From the NCBI RefSeq assembly GCF_004570875.1, contig NZ_SPQK01000005.1, forward strand, positions 124,001 to 188,000: 64,000 bases of DNA. The letters run 5' to 3'. The DNA is from Blastococcus sp. CT_GayMR16. GTDB lineage: Bacteria; Actinomycetota; Actinomycetes; Mycobacteriales; Geodermatophilaceae. Below are positions 30,867 to 40,906 of the stretch, one piece after another. The notes under the pieces are model-generated. The model was not told the origin of the DNA, made no database searches, and saw only the letters and a list, made by a program, of their open reading frames with translations. A program made the translations under genes and the position numbers. Each line of letters begins with the position of its first letter. Positions within the stretch are counted from its first letter, which is position 1.

Positions 30867-32356
30867 GACCGCACCCCCACGGCGTGCTCGGGGGCGGGCT
30901 GGGAGGGCGCCGGGGAGGGTGCGGGCAGGTCGGCGAGGACCGCGTCGAGGGCGAACACGTCGGACAGTGTCTGACGGCGGACGATCTCGGTGGCGGCGCC
31001 CTCCCGCACGGCGACCACCGGGGGCTTGAGCAGGTAGTTGTAGTTGCTCGCCATCGACCAGCAGTAGGCCCCGGTCGCGGCCACGGCGAGCAGGTCACCG
31101 GGCTGCACGTCCGACGGCAGCCAGAGGTCGCGCACGAGGATGTCGCCGCTCTCGCAGTGCTTGCCCACGACCCGGCACAGCGCCGGAGGGGCGTCGGAGC
31201 TGCGGTTGGCCAGCACGCAGGTGTAGCTGGCGTCGTAGAGGGCGGTGCGGATGTTGTCGCTCATCCCGCCGTCCACGGACACGTAGTTGCGCACCAGCGG
31301 CGTGCCCGGCGCACCGCTGGCCCCGAGCCGGACCGGCTTGATCGTGCCGATCTCGTAGAGCGTCACGGTGCCGGGGCCGGCGATCGCCCGGCCCGGCTCG
31401 ACCGCGAGGCGCGGCACCGGCAGGCCCAGCTCCGCGCACTCGGACGCGATGACGGTGCGCAGCTTCGCGGCGATGTCGGACGGGCTGACCGGGTCGTCCT
31501 CCGACAGGTAGGCGATGCCGAAGCCGCCGCCGAGGTTGAGCTCCTCGAGGGTCTGTCCGGTGGCCTCCCGGACGGCGCCGAGCAGGCCCACGATCCGGTG
31601 CGCGGCCGCCTCGAAGCCGGCCGTGTCGAAGATCTGCGAGCCGATGTGGCTGTGCAGGCCGGCCAGGTGCAGCCCCGGCTCGGACACCACCCGGCGGGCG
31701 GCCGCCAGCGCATCGCCGGTGGACAGCGAGAACCCGAACTTCTGGTCCTCGTGCGCGGTGGCGATGAACTCGTGGGTGTGCGCCTCGATGCCGACGGTCG
31801 CGCGGATCAGCACCGGCACCGGCGAGCCCCCCGCGGCGACGCGTGCGGCGCCGAGCGGGACCAGCCGGTCGATCTCGTCGAAGGAGTCGACGACGACGTG
31901 GCCGATGCCCGCGTCGACGGCCAGTTGCAGCTCGACCAGCGACTTGTTGTTGCCGTGCAGGGCGATCCGTTCGGCGGGGAAGCCGGCGGCCAGCGCGAGG
32001 GACAGCTCGTTGCCGCTGCAGGCGTCCAGGTGCAGGCCGTCGTCGGCGATCCAGCGGGCCACCTGACCGCAGAGGAACGCCTTCGACGCGTAGTGGACGT
32101 CCGCGCCGTCGAACGCGTCGGCGAAGTCGCCGGCCCGGCTGCGGAAGTCGCCCTCGTCGAGCACGAACAGCGGCGTCCCGTGGGTGCGGGCCAGCTCGGT
32201 CACCGGGAGCCCGCCCAGGTGCAGCTCACCGCCGATCCGCTCGGCCGACCGCGGCCACACGTGCGGGTCCAGCGCGCCGAGCTCCTCCGGCGGCGCGCCC
32301 GCAGCCGTCGGCGGGGTGATGTTGCCGTGGAGCGGCCCCGCCGGGTGCGCCCTCAC
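30863..32356 (-). CDS. lysA: diaminopimelate decarboxylase
   Basis: PLP enzyme for the last step of lysine synthesis. 497 residues. Schiff-base Lys in [10 protein letters not shown] near residue 88, [12 protein letters not shown] after the Gly-rich loop, and HCESGDIL supplied across the dimer. The C terminus has a Pro/Ala-rich extension. GTG start overlapping the argS stop (GTGA); a longer in-frame upstream ATG lies inside argS and is rejected. The order argS-lysA-hom-thrC-thrB is a common actinobacterial operon. Confidence 0.97.
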   Translation of the reverse strand: MRAHPAGPLHGNITPPTAAGAPPEELGALDPHVWPRSAERIGGELHLGGLPVTELARTHGTPLFVLDEGDFRSRAGDFADAFDGADVHYASKAFLCGQVARWIADDGLHLDACSGNELSLALAAGFPAERIALHGNNKSLVELQLAVDAGIGHVVVDSFDEIDRLVPLGAARVAAGGSPVPVLIRATVGIEAHTHEFIATAHEDQKFGFSLSTGDALAAARRVVSEPGLHLAGLHSHIGSQIFDTAGFEAAAHRIVGLLGAVREATGQTLEELNLGGGFGIAYLSEDDPVSPSDIAAKLRTVIASECAELGLPVPRLAVEPGRAIAGPGTVTLYEIGTIKPVRLGASGAPGTPLVRNYVSVDGGMSDNIRTALYDASYTCVLANRSSDAPPALCRVVGKHCESGDILVRDLWLPSDVQPGDLLAVAATGAYCWSMASNYNYLLKPPVVAVREGAATEIVRRQTLSDVFALDAVLADLPAPSPAPSQPAPEHAVGVRS

Positions 32357-34014
32357 ATCCGCTCCGGGGCGCTCACGCCGAGCACGGTGAGGCCATTGCG
32401 CAGCACCACCGCGGTCGCCGAGCACAGCCACAACCGCGCGGTCGTCAGCGTCGTCGGCTCCTCGTCACCGCGCGGCAGCACCCGGCAGGCGTCGTAGAAG
32501 CGGTGGTAGGTGCCGGCGAGCTCCTCCAGGTACCGGGCGACCCGGTGCGGGGCCCGCAGCTCGGCGGCAGCGGTCAGGACCCGCGGGAACTCCCCGATCG
32601 CCCGCAGCAGGTCGGTCTCCCGCTCGTGGCCGAGCAGCGCGACGTCCACGTCGTCGGGCTCTCCGAGGGAGAGCCCCAGCTCGGCCGCGTTGCGCAGGAG
32701 CGAGGAGATCCGGGCGTGGGCGTACTGGACGTAGAAGACCGGGTTGTCGTTGGTCTTCCGGCTCCAGAGGTCGAGGTCGATGTCGATCTGCTGATCCACC
32801 GAGGCCCGCGCCAACGCGTACCGGGCGGCGTCGATCCCGATCGCCTCGACCAGGTCCTCCATGTTGACCACGGTCCCGGCCCGCTTGCTCATGCGGACCG
32901 GCTCGCCGTTGCGCAGCAGGTTGACCAGCTGGCCGATCAGGATCTCGAGGTGGGCGGCGGGGTCGTCGCCGGCGGCCGCCACCAGCGCCTTGTACCGGCC
33001 GACATAGCCGGAGTGGTCGGCCCCCAGCATGATCACGACCTTGTCGAAACCGCGGCCCCGCTTGTCGAGGTAGTAGGCGCAGTCGGCGGCGAAGTAGGTC
33101 GGCTCGCCGTCGGCCTTGACCAGGACGCGGTCCTTGTCGTCGCCGAAGTCCGTCGTCCGGAGCCAGACGGCGCCGTCGGCGTCGAACACGTGACCGTGCT
33201 CCCGCAGCCGCGCGACCGCCTTCTCCAGGGCGCCCGACTCGTGCAGGCTCGTCTCGGAGAAGAAGACGTCGAACCGCACCCCCAGCGCGTCCAGGGAGCT
33301 GCGGATCTCGGCGACCATCAACTCGACGCCGCGGGTCCGGAACACCCGGAGCTGGTCACCGGCCGGGAGCTCGAGCAGGCCGGGCTCGGCGGCGAGCACT
33401 TCGGCGGCGATCTCCGCGATGTAGCTACCGGCGTAGCCGTCCTCGGGCACCGGCTGCCCGAGGGCGGCGGCCTGCAGGCTCTGGGCGAACCGGTCGATCT
33501 GCGCCCCGGCGTCGTTGAGGTAGTACTCCCGCGTCACGTCGGCGCCGCTGGCCTCCAGCAGGCGGCCGAGCGCGTCGCCGACGGCGGCCCAGCGGGTACC
33601 GCCGATGTGCACCGGCCCCGTGGGGTTGGCCGAGACGAACTCGAGGTTCAGCTTCTGCCCGGCGAGCACGTCGGTGTGGCCGTACGCGTCGCCCGCGGTC
33701 ACGGCGTTGACCGCGATCTGCCCGAGCGCGCCCTGCGCGAGGGTGATGTTGAGGAAGCCGGGACCGGCCACGTCGACGCGGGCGATCCCCGGCTGCGAGC
33801 GCAGCTCCCCGGCCAGCACCTCGGCCACCTCCCGCGGCGGCCGGCCGGCGGCCTTGGCCAGCCGGAGGGCGATGTTGGTGGCGTAGTCGCCGTGCTCGCG
33901 GTTCTTGGGGCGCTCGACGACGACCCCGTCGGGCACCTCGACGGCGAGCACGCCTCGGTCGACGGCCCCGCCCACGGCGGTCCGTACGACGTCCTGCAGC
34001 TGCTCGGGTGTCAC
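32353..34014 (-). CDS. argS: arginyl-tRNA synthetase
   Basis: Class I synthetase charging tRNA-Arg; a tRNA-Arg(CCG) gene lies 1.7 kb away. 553 residues: N-terminal Add1 domain, HIGH-type motif [20 protein letters not shown] near residue 130, [13 protein letters not shown], the KMSK-equivalent [11 protein letters not shown] and the anticodon-binding DALR domain ending [10 protein letters not shown] use the GTG at 34014 ([10 protein letters not shown]); longer in-frame starts lie in DNA that belongs to the divergent gene. First gene of the long minus-strand run. Confidence 0.97.
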   Translation of the reverse strand: MTPEQLQDVVRTAVGGAVDRGVLAVEVPDGVVVERPKNREHGDYATNIALRLAKAAGRPPREVAEVLAGELRSQPGIARVDVAGPGFLNITLAQGALGQIAVNAVTAGDAYGHTDVLAGQKLNLEFVSANPTGPVHIGGTRWAAVGDALGRLLEASGADVTREYYLNDAGAQIDRFAQSLQAAALGQPVPEDGYAGSYIAEIAAEVLAAEPGLLELPAGDQLRVFRTRGVELMVAEIRSSLDALGVRFDVFFSETSLHESGALEKAVARLREHGHVFDADGAVWLRTTDFGDDKDRVLVKADGEPTYFAADCAYYLDKRGRGFDKVVIMLGADHSGYVGRYKALVAAAGDDPAAHLEILIGQLVNLLRNGEPVRMSKRAGTVVNMEDLVEAIGIDAARYALARASVDQQIDIDLDLWSRKTNDNPVFYVQYAHARISSLLRNAAELGLSLGEPDDVDVALLGHERETDLLRAIGEFPRVLTAAAELRAPHRVARYLEELAGTYHRFYDACRVLPRGDEEPTTLTTARLWLCSATAVVLRNGLTVLGVSAPERM

Positions 34015-34089
34015 CGCACGAGCGTACTGACCCGCCTTCCCGGCACCCCGGGGCTGCCCGGCTCCCGGGGTTCGTACAGGAGCCCGACC

Positions 34090-34095
34090 TAGACT
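34090..34095 (+). promoter_or_regulatory. -10-like TAGACT upstream of the DUF3105 gene
   Basis: TAGACT, a typical actinobacterial -10 hexamer, 51 bp before the TTG start. A convincing -35 is not visible. A GAGGAGAGG ribosome-binding site follows at 34136-34144. Low-confidence promoter. Confidence 0.35.
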
Positions 34096-34146
34096 CGGGC
34101 ACCGACGGGGTGCCCTGCGCCCGACCCCCAGCATCGAGGAGAGGCC

Positions 34147-34953
34147 TTGGCCAAGGACCGCACGCCCCCGCGCAGCAAGCCCGGTGGCAAGCCCGGCGGG
34201 AAGGGCAGCACCGCGGCCGGCAGTTCGGGCAGGGGTCGCACGCGGCCGCCGGCGAACGTGGTGACCCCGCAGCGGCCCTGGGGCCTGATCGCCGCGGCGA
34301 TCGCGGTCGCCCTCTTCGCCGCCGCGGTCCTCACCTACGCCGTCCTCAAGGTGAACGAGTCCAACGCCGACAAGGTGCAGTCGGCCGACGAGATCGCCGA
34401 CCTGCAGACCTTCGAGTACGCGGCCGGCCAGGACCACGTGACGACGCCGGTCCAGTACGAGCAGTCGCCGCCGGTCGGTGGGCCGCACGACGGCAACTGG
34501 GCCGACTGCACCGGAACCGTCTACGACGTCGACATCCGGCACGAGAACGCCGTGCACAGCCTCGAGCACGGCGCGGTGTGGATCACCTACAACCCCGACG
34601 AGCTGTCCGACGACGACGTCGCGACGCTGGCCGAGCTGGTCGACGGCGAGTCCGGCCGGATGCTCTCGCCCTACGTGGGGCTGGACTCCCCCATCAGCCT
34701 GCAGGGCTGGAACCACCAGCTGACGGTCGACTCCGTGGACGACAAGCGGATCAAGCAGTTCGCCGACTTCTTCACCCGCAACGGCGACTTCTACCCCGAG
34801 GTCGGCGCCAGCTGCGAGAACCCGGCCTTCAAGGCGAGCCCGCTCATTGCCGGTGATGCGAGCGCGCCGGTCGGCCCGAGCGACGTGCCGACGACCACGA
34901 CGCCGGGGGCCGAAGCCACCGAGAGCGCACCGGCGGAGACCACCGCTCCCTGA
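34147..34953 (+). CDS. DUF3105 family membrane-anchored protein
   Basis: 268 residues. Basic N terminus ([10 protein letters not shown]), one transmembrane helix ([20 protein letters not shown], about 47-66), then an extracytoplasmic DUF3105 domain with conserved His residues: [28 protein letters not shown] and GWNHQLTV. The His-rich pattern suggests metal binding, but function is unknown. Two Cys (ADC, ASC) may form a disulphide. The C terminus is a Thr/Pro/Ala linker. TTG start is supported by an upstream GAGGAGAGG. Followed by a DUF305 gene after 44 bp, so the two are probably one operon. Confidence 0.88.
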   Translation: MAKDRTPPRSKPGGKPGGKGSTAAGSSGRGRTRPPANVVTPQRPWGLIAAAIAVALFAAAVLTYAVLKVNESNADKVQSADEIADLQTFEYAAGQDHVTTPVQYEQSPPVGGPHDGNWADCTGTVYDVDIRHENAVHSLEHGAVWITYNPDELSDDDVATLAELVDGESGRMLSPYVGLDSPISLQGWNHQLTVDSVDDKRIKQFADFFTRNGDFYPEVGASCENPAFKASPLIAGDASAPVGPSDVPTTTTPGAEATESAPAETTAP

Positions 34954-34997
34954 CCAGGCATCTACCTGATCATGCATCGACGACCGAGGTGACTCCC

Positions 34998-35657
34998 GTG
35001 ACCGACACCGCTCCCGCCGGGCGCGGCCTGCTGCGACCGGCGCTGATCGCCGTCATCGCCGTCGCGCTGGTGCTGCTCGGCGGCGGGCTCGCGGTGGCCC
35101 TCGGCATCGGCCGGACGACGGAACCGTCGGCGGACTCGGTCGACGCGGGCTTCTCCCGGGACATGTCGCGGCACCACCTGCAGGGCGTGGAGATGGCCAA
35201 TCTCGCGCCCGACCGCAGCACCGACCCCGAGATCCGGCAGCTGGCCTTCGACATCTCCTCGACCCAGACCAACCAGGCGGGGCGCATGGAGGGCTGGTTG
35301 TCGCTGTGGGGGCTGCCCCCCTCCGGGGGCGAGACCATGGCCTGGATGGAAGGCACGGGTCACAGCGGCCACACGATGGAGATGGGCGAGAACGACCTCA
35401 TGCCGGGGATGGCAACCGAGGACGAGCTGACCGCCCTGCGCGACCTGTCCGGCACGGCGTTCGACGTCGAGTTCCTCCGGCTGATGATCCGCCACCACCA
35501 GGGCGGCAAGGAGATGGCCGTCTACGCGGCCGAGCACGCCGAGACGGCGACCGTCCGGCGGCTGGCCGGCACCATCGCCGACACCCAGACGGCGGAGGTC
35601 ACGACGATGGCGCGGATGCTCTCGGCGCGCGGCGGCAGTCCCCTCCCGGCGCCCTGA
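34998..35657 (+). CDS. DUF305 family membrane-anchored protein
   Basis: 219 residues with one N-terminal transmembrane anchor ([21 protein letters not shown]) and an exported four-helix DUF305 domain, marked by [16 protein letters not shown] and a second copy [12 protein letters not shown]. Between them is a Met/His-rich stretch ([18 protein letters not shown]) that could bind copper or another soft metal. The family is often linked to metal stress, but no activity is established. GTG at 34998 is preferred over 34989 because GAGGTGA is correctly spaced before it. Confidence 0.88.
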   Translation: MTDTAPAGRGLLRPALIAVIAVALVLLGGGLAVALGIGRTTEPSADSVDAGFSRDMSRHHLQGVEMANLAPDRSTDPEIRQLAFDISSTQTNQAGRMEGWLSLWGLPPSGGETMAWMEGTGHSGHTMEMGENDLMPGMATEDELTALRDLSGTAFDVEFLRLMIRHHQGGKEMAVYAAEHAETATVRRLAGTIADTQTAEVTTMARMLSARGGSPLPAP

Positions 35658-35666
35658 GGCCCTCCG

Positions 35667-35683
35667 TCCGGGAGACGCCCGGA
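35667..35683 (+). terminator. hairpin after the DUF305 gene
   Basis: Perfect 6-bp stem TCCGGG/CCCGGA with loop AGACG, 9 bp past the stop and followed by GACTGATAGCGTTTCC. Plausible terminator upstream of tRNA-Arg. Confidence 0.5.
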
Positions 35684-35715
35684 GACTGATAGCGTTTCCT
35701 CTGCAACACGGACGA

Positions 35716-35787
35716 GCCCCCGTAGCTCAGGGGATAGAGCACTGCCCTCCGGAGGCAGGGGCGCAGGTTCGAATCCTGCCGGGGGCA
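35716..35787 (+). tRNA. tRNA-Arg (anticodon CCG)
   Basis: 72-nt cloverleaf: acceptor GCCCCCG/CGGGGGC, D arm GCTC/GAGC, anticodon stem CTGCC/GGCAG with loop CTCCGGA (anticodon CCG), T arm GCAGG-TTCGAAT-CCTGC, discriminator A. The genomic 3' end is ACT, so CCA is not encoded. Decodes CGG, a frequent Arg codon here. Stands alone. Confidence 0.97.
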
Positions 35788-35818
35788 CTCTTCCGCACGT
35801 GGCCGGTACGGCTGTTGC

Positions 35819-36160
35819 TCACGCCAGCACGGCGATCGCGTCGACCTCGACCATCAGGTCGGGCTCGGCCAGCGCCGCGACGCTGATGAGCGTCGTCGGT
35901 CGCAGCGGTTGGACACCCAGCCGCTCGGCGGCCCGCCCGACGCCCTCTCCGAGTCCGGCCAGCTTCGACTCGTCCCAGTCGACGACGTACAGCGTCACCT
36001 TGGCGACGTCGTCGAACGTGCCGCCCACGGCCGCGAGTGCCGTCGCGACGTTGAGGTAGGCCTGCTCGACCTGGGCCGCCAGATCACCCGCGCCGACGGG
36101 TTCGCCGTCCGCCGTCCGGGGAAGCGGGTGCGGGGCAGGTGCACTACCGTCCCCGCGCAT
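35819..36160 (-). CDS. RidA-family protein, apparently N-terminally truncated
   Basis: RidA/YjgF proteins hydrolyse reactive enamine/imine intermediates. This frame (113 residues from ATG 36160; 118 from ATG 36175) matches from PRTADGEPVGAGDLAAQVEQ through VTLYVVDWDE to LISVAALAEPDLMVEVDAIA. The usual first 20-30 residues with the YSQAV and SGQ strand are absent. The Arg near the C terminus of catalytic RidA members (position before the final beta strand) is not obvious either. The 5' end abuts the divergent hydrolase start. It may be a decayed gene or a divergent short family member. Confidence 0.6.
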   Translation of the reverse strand: MRGDGSAPAPHPLPRTADGEPVGAGDLAAQVEQAYLNVATALAAVGGTFDDVAKVTLYVVDWDESKLAGLGEGVGRAAERLGVQPLRPTTLISVAALAEPDLMVEVDAIAVLA

Positions 36161-37046
36161 GACGAGCGGGGACATCCAGCAGGCACAGGTCGGCGATCTC
36201 CAGATCGCCTACGAGACGTTCGGACGACGCGAGGACCCGCCGGTCCTGCTGGTCATGGGCCTGGCCACGCAGATGATCGGCTGGCCCGACGACTTCTGCC
36301 GGCAGCTCGCCGATCACGGCTACTTCGTCGTCCGCTTCGACAACCGCGACATCGGCCTGTCCACCCACCTGCACGACGCCGGCGCACCGGACGTGATGTC
36401 CGTGCTCGGCGGTGACCTGTCGTCGGTGGCCTACGGGCTCACCGACCTCGCCACCGACACGGTCGGCCTGCTCGACGCGCTGGGCCTGGACAGCGTCCAC
36501 CTCGTCGGCGCCTCGATGGGCGGGATGATCGCCCAGCTGGTGGCCCTGCAGGCGCCCGAGCGGGTGCGCACCCTGACCTCGATCATGTCGACGACCGGTG
36601 AGCCCGCCGTCGGCGGTCCGTCCGACGCAGCGCTGGCACTGCTGCTCACTCCCCCTGCCGGCGATCGCGACGGTGCCGTCCAGCGCGTGGTCGACACCTA
36701 CCGCGTGATCGGGTCCCCGGGGTTCGAGTTCGACGAGCCGGCCCTGCGGGACCGGGCCGGACTGTCCTTCGACCGCGCGTACGACCCGGCCGGCGTCGCC
36801 CGCCAGCTCGCCGCGATCCTCACGACGCCCGACCGCACCGGCGACCTGACGTCGGTGTCCGTGCCGTGCCTCGTCATCCACGGCGCCCAGGACGCACTCG
36901 TGAACGTGAGTGGCGGCCACGCGACGGCCGCGGCCATTCCGGACGCAGAGCTGCTGATCGTCGACGGGATGGGCCACGACCTGCCCCGCGCGGTGTGGCC
37001 GCAGCTCATCGACCGGATGACGGCACTGTTCGGCCGCGCGGCCTGA
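36159..37046 (+). CDS. alpha/beta hydrolase
   Basis: 295-residue alpha/beta hydrolase. Oxyanion/HG-like region VLLVMGLATQM, RFDNRDIGLS, nucleophile elbow GASMGGMIAQL (Ser about 117), acid region IHGAQDALVN and catalytic His in VDGMGHDLP. The FDNRDIGLS motif is shared with a hydrolase branch near epoxide hydrolase/proline iminopeptidase and aclacinomycin methylesterase-like enzymes; substrate unknown. TACCGT lies 8 nt before the ATG and no Shine-Dalgarno is visible, suggesting leaderless expression. Confidence 0.88.
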   Translation: MTSGDIQQAQVGDLQIAYETFGRREDPPVLLVMGLATQMIGWPDDFCRQLADHGYFVVRFDNRDIGLSTHLHDAGAPDVMSVLGGDLSSVAYGLTDLATDTVGLLDALGLDSVHLVGASMGGMIAQLVALQAPERVRTLTSIMSTTGEPAVGGPSDAALALLLTPPAGDRDGAVQRVVDTYRVIGSPGFEFDEPALRDRAGLSFDRAYDPAGVARQLAAILTTPDRTGDLTSVSVPCLVIHGAQDALVNVSGGHATAAAIPDAELLIVDGMGHDLPRAVWPQLIDRMTALFGRAA

Positions 37047-37056
37047 GCCCGCGCGC

Positions 37057-37827
37057 TCAGCTGGTCAGCATCCCGCCCTCGACCGGGATGGTCGTGCCGG
37101 TCACGTAGCCGCCCGCGTCGCTGACGAGGAACACGAGCGCGGCGGCCAGCTCGTCGGGATCGCCCTTGCGGCCCACCAGCACGCGCGCGAGCTGGGAGTC
37201 GATGTAGCCCTCGGGATAGGTGTCGGTCATCTCCGACTCGAAGAAGCCCGGCGCCAGCGCGTTGACCCTGATGCCCTTGCGACCGGTCCACTGCTGCGCG
37301 AGGTCACGGGTCAGCCCGATCAGCCCGGCCTTGCTCGCCGCGTACGCCGCCTGCGGCAGGCCGGCCGTGGTCAGGCCCAGGACGCTGGAGATGTTGACGA
37401 TCGAACTGCCCGGCTGCATCACCCGGCCACACGCCTGGGCCATCCAGTAGCAGCCGTTGAGATTGATGTCGATGACCTGCCGGAACTGCTCGGGCGTCTC
37501 CCGGGTGGCCGGGGTCGCGGTGCCGATCCCGGCGTTGTTGACCAGGATGTCGACCCGGCCGAACTCGGCCACCGTGGCGTCGACCAGGCCCTGGCAGTCC
37601 TCGGGCAGTGCCACGTCGGTGCGCACGGAGATCGCGCGCCGGCCCGCCCGCTCCACGGCCTGCTGGGTCTCGGCCAGCCGGTCGGTGCGCCGGGCCCCGA
37701 GGGCGACGTCGGCCCCGGCCTCCGCCAGCGCCCGGGCGAACACCGCGCCGAGCCCGGAGGACGCCCCCGTCACGATCGCCACCCGGCCGTCCAGCCGGAA
37801 CATGTCAAGGATCGTGCGGTCTGCCAC
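37057..37827 (-). CDS. SDR-family oxidoreductase
   Basis: 256-residue classical short-chain dehydrogenase/reductase. TGASSGLGAVFARAL (NAD(P) loop), DILVNNAGIGT, active-site Ser in NISSVLG, YAASKAGLIGLTRDL (Tyr-xxx-Lys) and the C-terminal GYVTGTTIPVEGGM are all present. The Arg pair in ALGARRTDRL favours NADP(H). Substrate unknown; an acetoacetyl-CoA reductase role beside the divergent PHA-synthase operon is possible but unproven. GTG start at 37827. Confidence 0.88.
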   Translation of the reverse strand: MADRTILDMFRLDGRVAIVTGASSGLGAVFARALAEAGADVALGARRTDRLAETQQAVERAGRRAISVRTDVALPEDCQGLVDATVAEFGRVDILVNNAGIGTATPATRETPEQFRQVIDINLNGCYWMAQACGRVMQPGSSIVNISSVLGLTTAGLPQAAYAASKAGLIGLTRDLAQQWTGRKGIRVNALAPGFFESEMTDTYPEGYIDSQLARVLVGRKGDPDELAAALVFLVSDAGGYVTGTTIPVEGGMLTS

Positions 37828-37941
37828 GGGTCGGCTCCTGTCGTTGGTGAACGGTCGGACCGACGGTAACGAAGACGTGGGGTAGGTCACCTCTCGAACG
37901 GGTAGGCCGCTGGCCGGACCTCGACGGGGAGGAACCCCACC

Positions 37942-39444
37942 ATGACCAATCTGGCTCAGAACCTGATCGACACCGCGGCGAAGGAAGGGCCCCATCCGGC
38001 GCTCCGGATGGACGAGGCACACCTGAGCTACGACGAGTTCCGGGACGCCGCGCTGCGGGTCGCCGCGTCGCTGCAGTCGCGCGGGATCCAACCGGGCGAC
38101 CGCGTCGGCATGGTCCTGCCCAACGTCCTGTCCTTCCCGATCGTGTTCTACGGGGCGCTCCTCGCCGGCGCGGCCGTCGTGCCGATGAACCCGCTGCTGA
38201 AGGCGCGCGAGGTCGAGTACTACCTGCGCGACTCCGGCGCCAGGATCGTCGTCACCGGTGAGTCGTCGGCCGAGGCGGTCGGCGAGGCGGCCGGCACTGT
38301 CGGCATCGAGTCCGTGACCGTCGGACCGGCCATGCCCGATGCGCTGATGGCCGACGAGGGCCTGTCCGCGCCGGTCGAGCGGGCCGACGACGACACCGCG
38401 GTGATCCTCTACACGTCCGGGACGACCGGCCAGCCCAAGGGCGCCGAGCTCACGCACGCCGGCCTGAACAGCAATGCCCGGACGACGCAGGAGACGCTGC
38501 TGGAGGGCACTCCGGACGACGTGATCATGGGCTGTCTGCCGCTGTTCCACGTCTTCGGCCTGACCTGTTCGCTGAACGCCGGCGTCCTCGCCGGGTCCAC
38601 CCTCACGCTCATCCCGCGGTTCGACGGCGGCAAGGCCCTGTCGGTGGTGGAGCGCGACGGCGTGACGGTCTTCCAGGGCGTCCCGACGATGTTCTCCGCG
38701 ATGCTGCACTCCCCCGACGCCGGCAGCACCGACGTCGCCAGCCTCCGGCTGTGCGTCTCCGGTGGATCCGCCATGCCGGTGGAGGTCATGCGCTCCTTCG
38801 AGGAGACCTTCGGCTGCATCGTGCTCGAGGGATACGGGCTGTCGGAGACCTCGCCGGTCGCGTCGTTCAACCACCCGCACGCCGAGCGGAAGCCCGGATC
38901 CATCGGCACGCCCATCCGCGGTGTCGAGATGCGACTGGTCGACGACGACGGCAAGGACGTCGCCGGTGCCGAGGTCGGGGAGATCGCGATCCGCGGCGAG
39001 AACGTGATGAAGGGCTACTGGGAGCGCCCGGAGGACACCGCGAAGGCGATCCCCGACGGCTGGTTCCGCACCGGCGACCTCGCCCGCCAGGACGAGGAGG
39101 GCTACTTCTTCATCGTCGACCGCAAGAAGGAGATGATCATCCGCGGCGGTTACAACGTCTACCCGCGCGAGATCGAGGAGGCGCTCTACGAGCACCCCGC
39201 GGTGGCCGAGGTGGCGTGCATCGGCATCAGTCACCCCGACCTCGGCGAGGAGGTCGTCGCCGCCGTCGCGCTGAAGCCCGGCGCCAGCGCCGATCCCGCG
39301 GAGCTCCAGGCGTTCGTGAAGGAGCGGGTGGCCGCCTACAAGTACCCGCGGCACGTGTGGCTGGTGGACTCTCTCCCGAAGGGGCCGACGGGCAAGATCC
39401 TGCGCCGGTCGGTGGAGGTGCCCGAGGAGGTCGGTCGCCGATGA
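37942..39444 (+). CDS. long-chain fatty-acid--CoA ligase (AMP-binding)
   Basis: ATP-dependent acyl-CoA synthetase, 500 residues. AMP-binding motif [17 protein letters not shown] near 155, [19 protein letters not shown], and the C-terminal lid with [40 protein letters not shown] and the catalytic Lys in [14 protein letters not shown] preceded by GGGAGGA. First gene of a tight operon: its TGA overlaps the ATG of the PhaE-like gene. May supply acyl-CoA for polyhydroxyalkanoate synthesis or for beta-oxidation; chain length is inferred from family. Confidence 0.92.
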   Translation: MTNLAQNLIDTAAKEGPHPALRMDEAHLSYDEFRDAALRVAASLQSRGIQPGDRVGMVLPNVLSFPIVFYGALLAGAAVVPMNPLLKAREVEYYLRDSGARIVVTGESSAEAVGEAAGTVGIESVTVGPAMPDALMADEGLSAPVERADDDTAVILYTSGTTGQPKGAELTHAGLNSNARTTQETLLEGTPDDVIMGCLPLFHVFGLTCSLNAGVLAGSTLTLIPRFDGGKALSVVERDGVTVFQGVPTMFSAMLHSPDAGSTDVASLRLCVSGGSAMPVEVMRSFEETFGCIVLEGYGLSETSPVASFNHPHAERKPGSIGTPIRGVEMRLVDDDGKDVAGAEVGEIAIRGENVMKGYWERPEDTAKAIPDGWFRTGDLARQDEEGYFFIVDRKKEMIIRGGYNVYPREIEEALYEHPAVAEVACIGISHPDLGEEVVAAVALKPGASADPAELQAFVKERVAAYKYPRHVWLVDSLPKGPTGKILRRSVEVPEEVGRR

Positions 39445-39881
39445 GCGCCCCGGACGGACCGGCGAAGAGACCCGCTCCCCCGGCGCCCCCGCTGTGGCGG
39501 CAGGTCTTCGACACAGCCGAGCGAGCCGTCTCGCCCCGGGCCGAGACCTTCGTGCGTACCCCGGGCTTCCACGTCGGGGTCGCACTGCTCCGGCGAGCGG
39601 AGGACGCGGTGCGCGGCACCGTCCGGGGCGCGACCGCCCGCGCCTGGCACCTGGTGAACCTTCCTGCCGGGAGTGACGTGAGCCGGCTGAGGGCGCAGAT
39701 CGGGGCGCTCGACCGCGAGGTGCGGCGGCTGGGACTGCAACTGGAAGCCGAACGGCGCCGTGCGGCCGGGCGGACGACGTCAACGACGACGGAGGACAGC
39801 GATGCCGACGGTGCCCAGCCCACAGACGGTGCTCGACCGCGTCCGGCGCGACGTCGAACGCAACGCCCTCCGGGCTCGTAA
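39441..39881 (+). CDS. small PhaE-like putative PHA synthase partner
   Basis: 146-residue protein encoded between the acyl-CoA ligase (ATGA overlap) and phaC (80-bp overlap). The segment [20 protein letters not shown] followed by [15 protein letters not shown] resembles the C-terminal motif of PhaE/PhaM-type proteins (leucine-rich segment, Pro, then Asp-Val and a coiled coil). The N terminus is Pro/Ala-rich, the middle helical and the last 35 residues Thr/Arg/Asp-rich and disordered. Class III synthases need PhaE with PhaC; this one is far shorter than the roughly 350-residue PhaE of Allochromatium. Function is inferred from motif and position. Confidence 0.65.
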   Translation: MSAPDGPAKRPAPPAPPLWRQVFDTAERAVSPRAETFVRTPGFHVGVALLRRAEDAVRGTVRGATARAWHLVNLPAGSDVSRLRAQIGALDREVRRLGLQLEAERRRAAGRTTSTTTEDSDADGAQPTDGARPRPARRRTQRPPGS

Positions 39882-40905
39882 CGGCATCAAGCTGGTCGCC
39901 GGCGTCGACCGGCCCGGCGTGGGCCAGACCCCGAAGGACGTCGTCTGGCAGCGCGGCCGGACCCAGCTGTGGCACTACCGCAACGAGGACGTCCGCTACG
40001 GGCCGCCGCTGCTGATCGTGTTCAGCCTGATCAGCCGCAGCTACATCCTCGACCTGACACCGGGGAACAGCTTCGTCGAGCAGCTGCTCGAGGCGGGCTT
40101 CGACGTCTACCTGCTCGACTGGGGCGAGGCGGACGAGCGCGACGCGGGGAACGGCCTCGAGGACTACGTCGACGACTACATCCCGGCCGGCATCGACCGC
40201 GTGCTCGAGCTCTCCGGGGCCGACGAGGTCAACCTCTTCGGCTACTGCTTCGGCGGCAACCTCACGCTGCTCTACGCCGCGCACCATCCGGACGCCCCGC
40301 TGCGGAGCCTCACGGTGCTCGCGACGCCCGTCGACTTCCGGCACATGGGGCCGCTCGCCGACGTGTTCTCTGTCGGCCGCATGGAGGTCGAGTCGGTGCT
40401 GAGCGCCGACGGCAACGTGCCGCCGTCCGTCGTCGTCCAGGGGTTCCGCAGCCTGACCCCGACGGCCGAGGTGACCCGCTACGTCACCCTCTGGGAACGG
40501 CTCTGGAACGACGAGTACGTCGCCTCCTACCAGGCGATGACCGGCTGGTCGGACGACCACGTGCCCTTCCCGGGGGCGGCGGCCCGCCAGACCGCCGAGA
40601 TGCTCGTGCGCGCCAACGGGATGGTGAACGACCGGCTCACCGTCGGCGGGGACCCGGTGCACCTGAGCGACGTCCAGGTGCCGTTCCTCACGGTGCGGGC
40701 CAACCGGGACCACATCGTGCCGCCGGAGGCGACGGCCCCGCTGATCGACCTCGTGGGCTCACCGGACAAGCACGAGCTGTGCCTGGACGCCGGCCACATG
40801 GGGCTGGTCGTCGGGCGCACGGCAGCGAAGACGACGGTGCCGACGATCATCGACTTCATCCGCCGCCGCAGCGACGAGATCTCTCCCAGCGCGCAGGAGG
40901 CCTGA
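39802..40905 (+). CDS. phaC: class III-type poly(3-hydroxyalkanoate) synthase catalytic subunit
   Basis: Polymerises (R)-3-hydroxyacyl-CoA into storage polyester on granules. 367 residues, the size of class III/IV PhaC. Lipase-like nucleophile box GYCFGGN (Cys about residue 149), IFSLISRSYILDLTPGNSF-type N-terminal block, DVYLLDWGEAD, catalytic Asp region VPFLTVRANRDHIVPP, and His in DAGHMGLVVG. I choose ATG 39802, preceded by GGAGGA at 39791-39796, which begins at the usual family N terminus. It overlaps the PhaE-like frame by 80 bp. Confidence 0.92.
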   Translation: MPTVPSPQTVLDRVRRDVERNALRARNGIKLVAGVDRPGVGQTPKDVVWQRGRTQLWHYRNEDVRYGPPLLIVFSLISRSYILDLTPGNSFVEQLLEAGFDVYLLDWGEADERDAGNGLEDYVDDYIPAGIDRVLELSGADEVNLFGYCFGGNLTLLYAAHHPDAPLRSLTVLATPVDFRHMGPLADVFSVGRMEVESVLSADGNVPPSVVVQGFRSLTPTAEVTRYVTLWERLWNDEYVASYQAMTGWSDDHVPFPGAAARQTAEMLVRANGMVNDRLTVGGDPVHLSDVQVPFLTVRANRDHIVPPEATAPLIDLVGSPDKHELCLDAGHMGLVVGRTAAKTTVPTIIDFIRRRSDEISPSAQEA

Positions 40906-40906
40906 G

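Noticed and set aside
35716-35787. tRNA as integration site (attB) for a mobile element
   Set aside because: No integrase, no repeated tRNA 3' end and no atypical base composition nearby.
38751-39440. N-terminal extension joining the PhaE-like frame upstream into the ligase gene
   Set aside because: The extension is out of frame with the ligase and lacks motifs; ATG 39441 in an ATGA overlap is a natural start.
37057-40713. Long minus-strand frame of over 1200 codons across the ligase and PHA synthase genes
   Set aside because: Only its last 256 codons (SDR) have family motifs; the rest is antisense to fadD-like and phaC genes.
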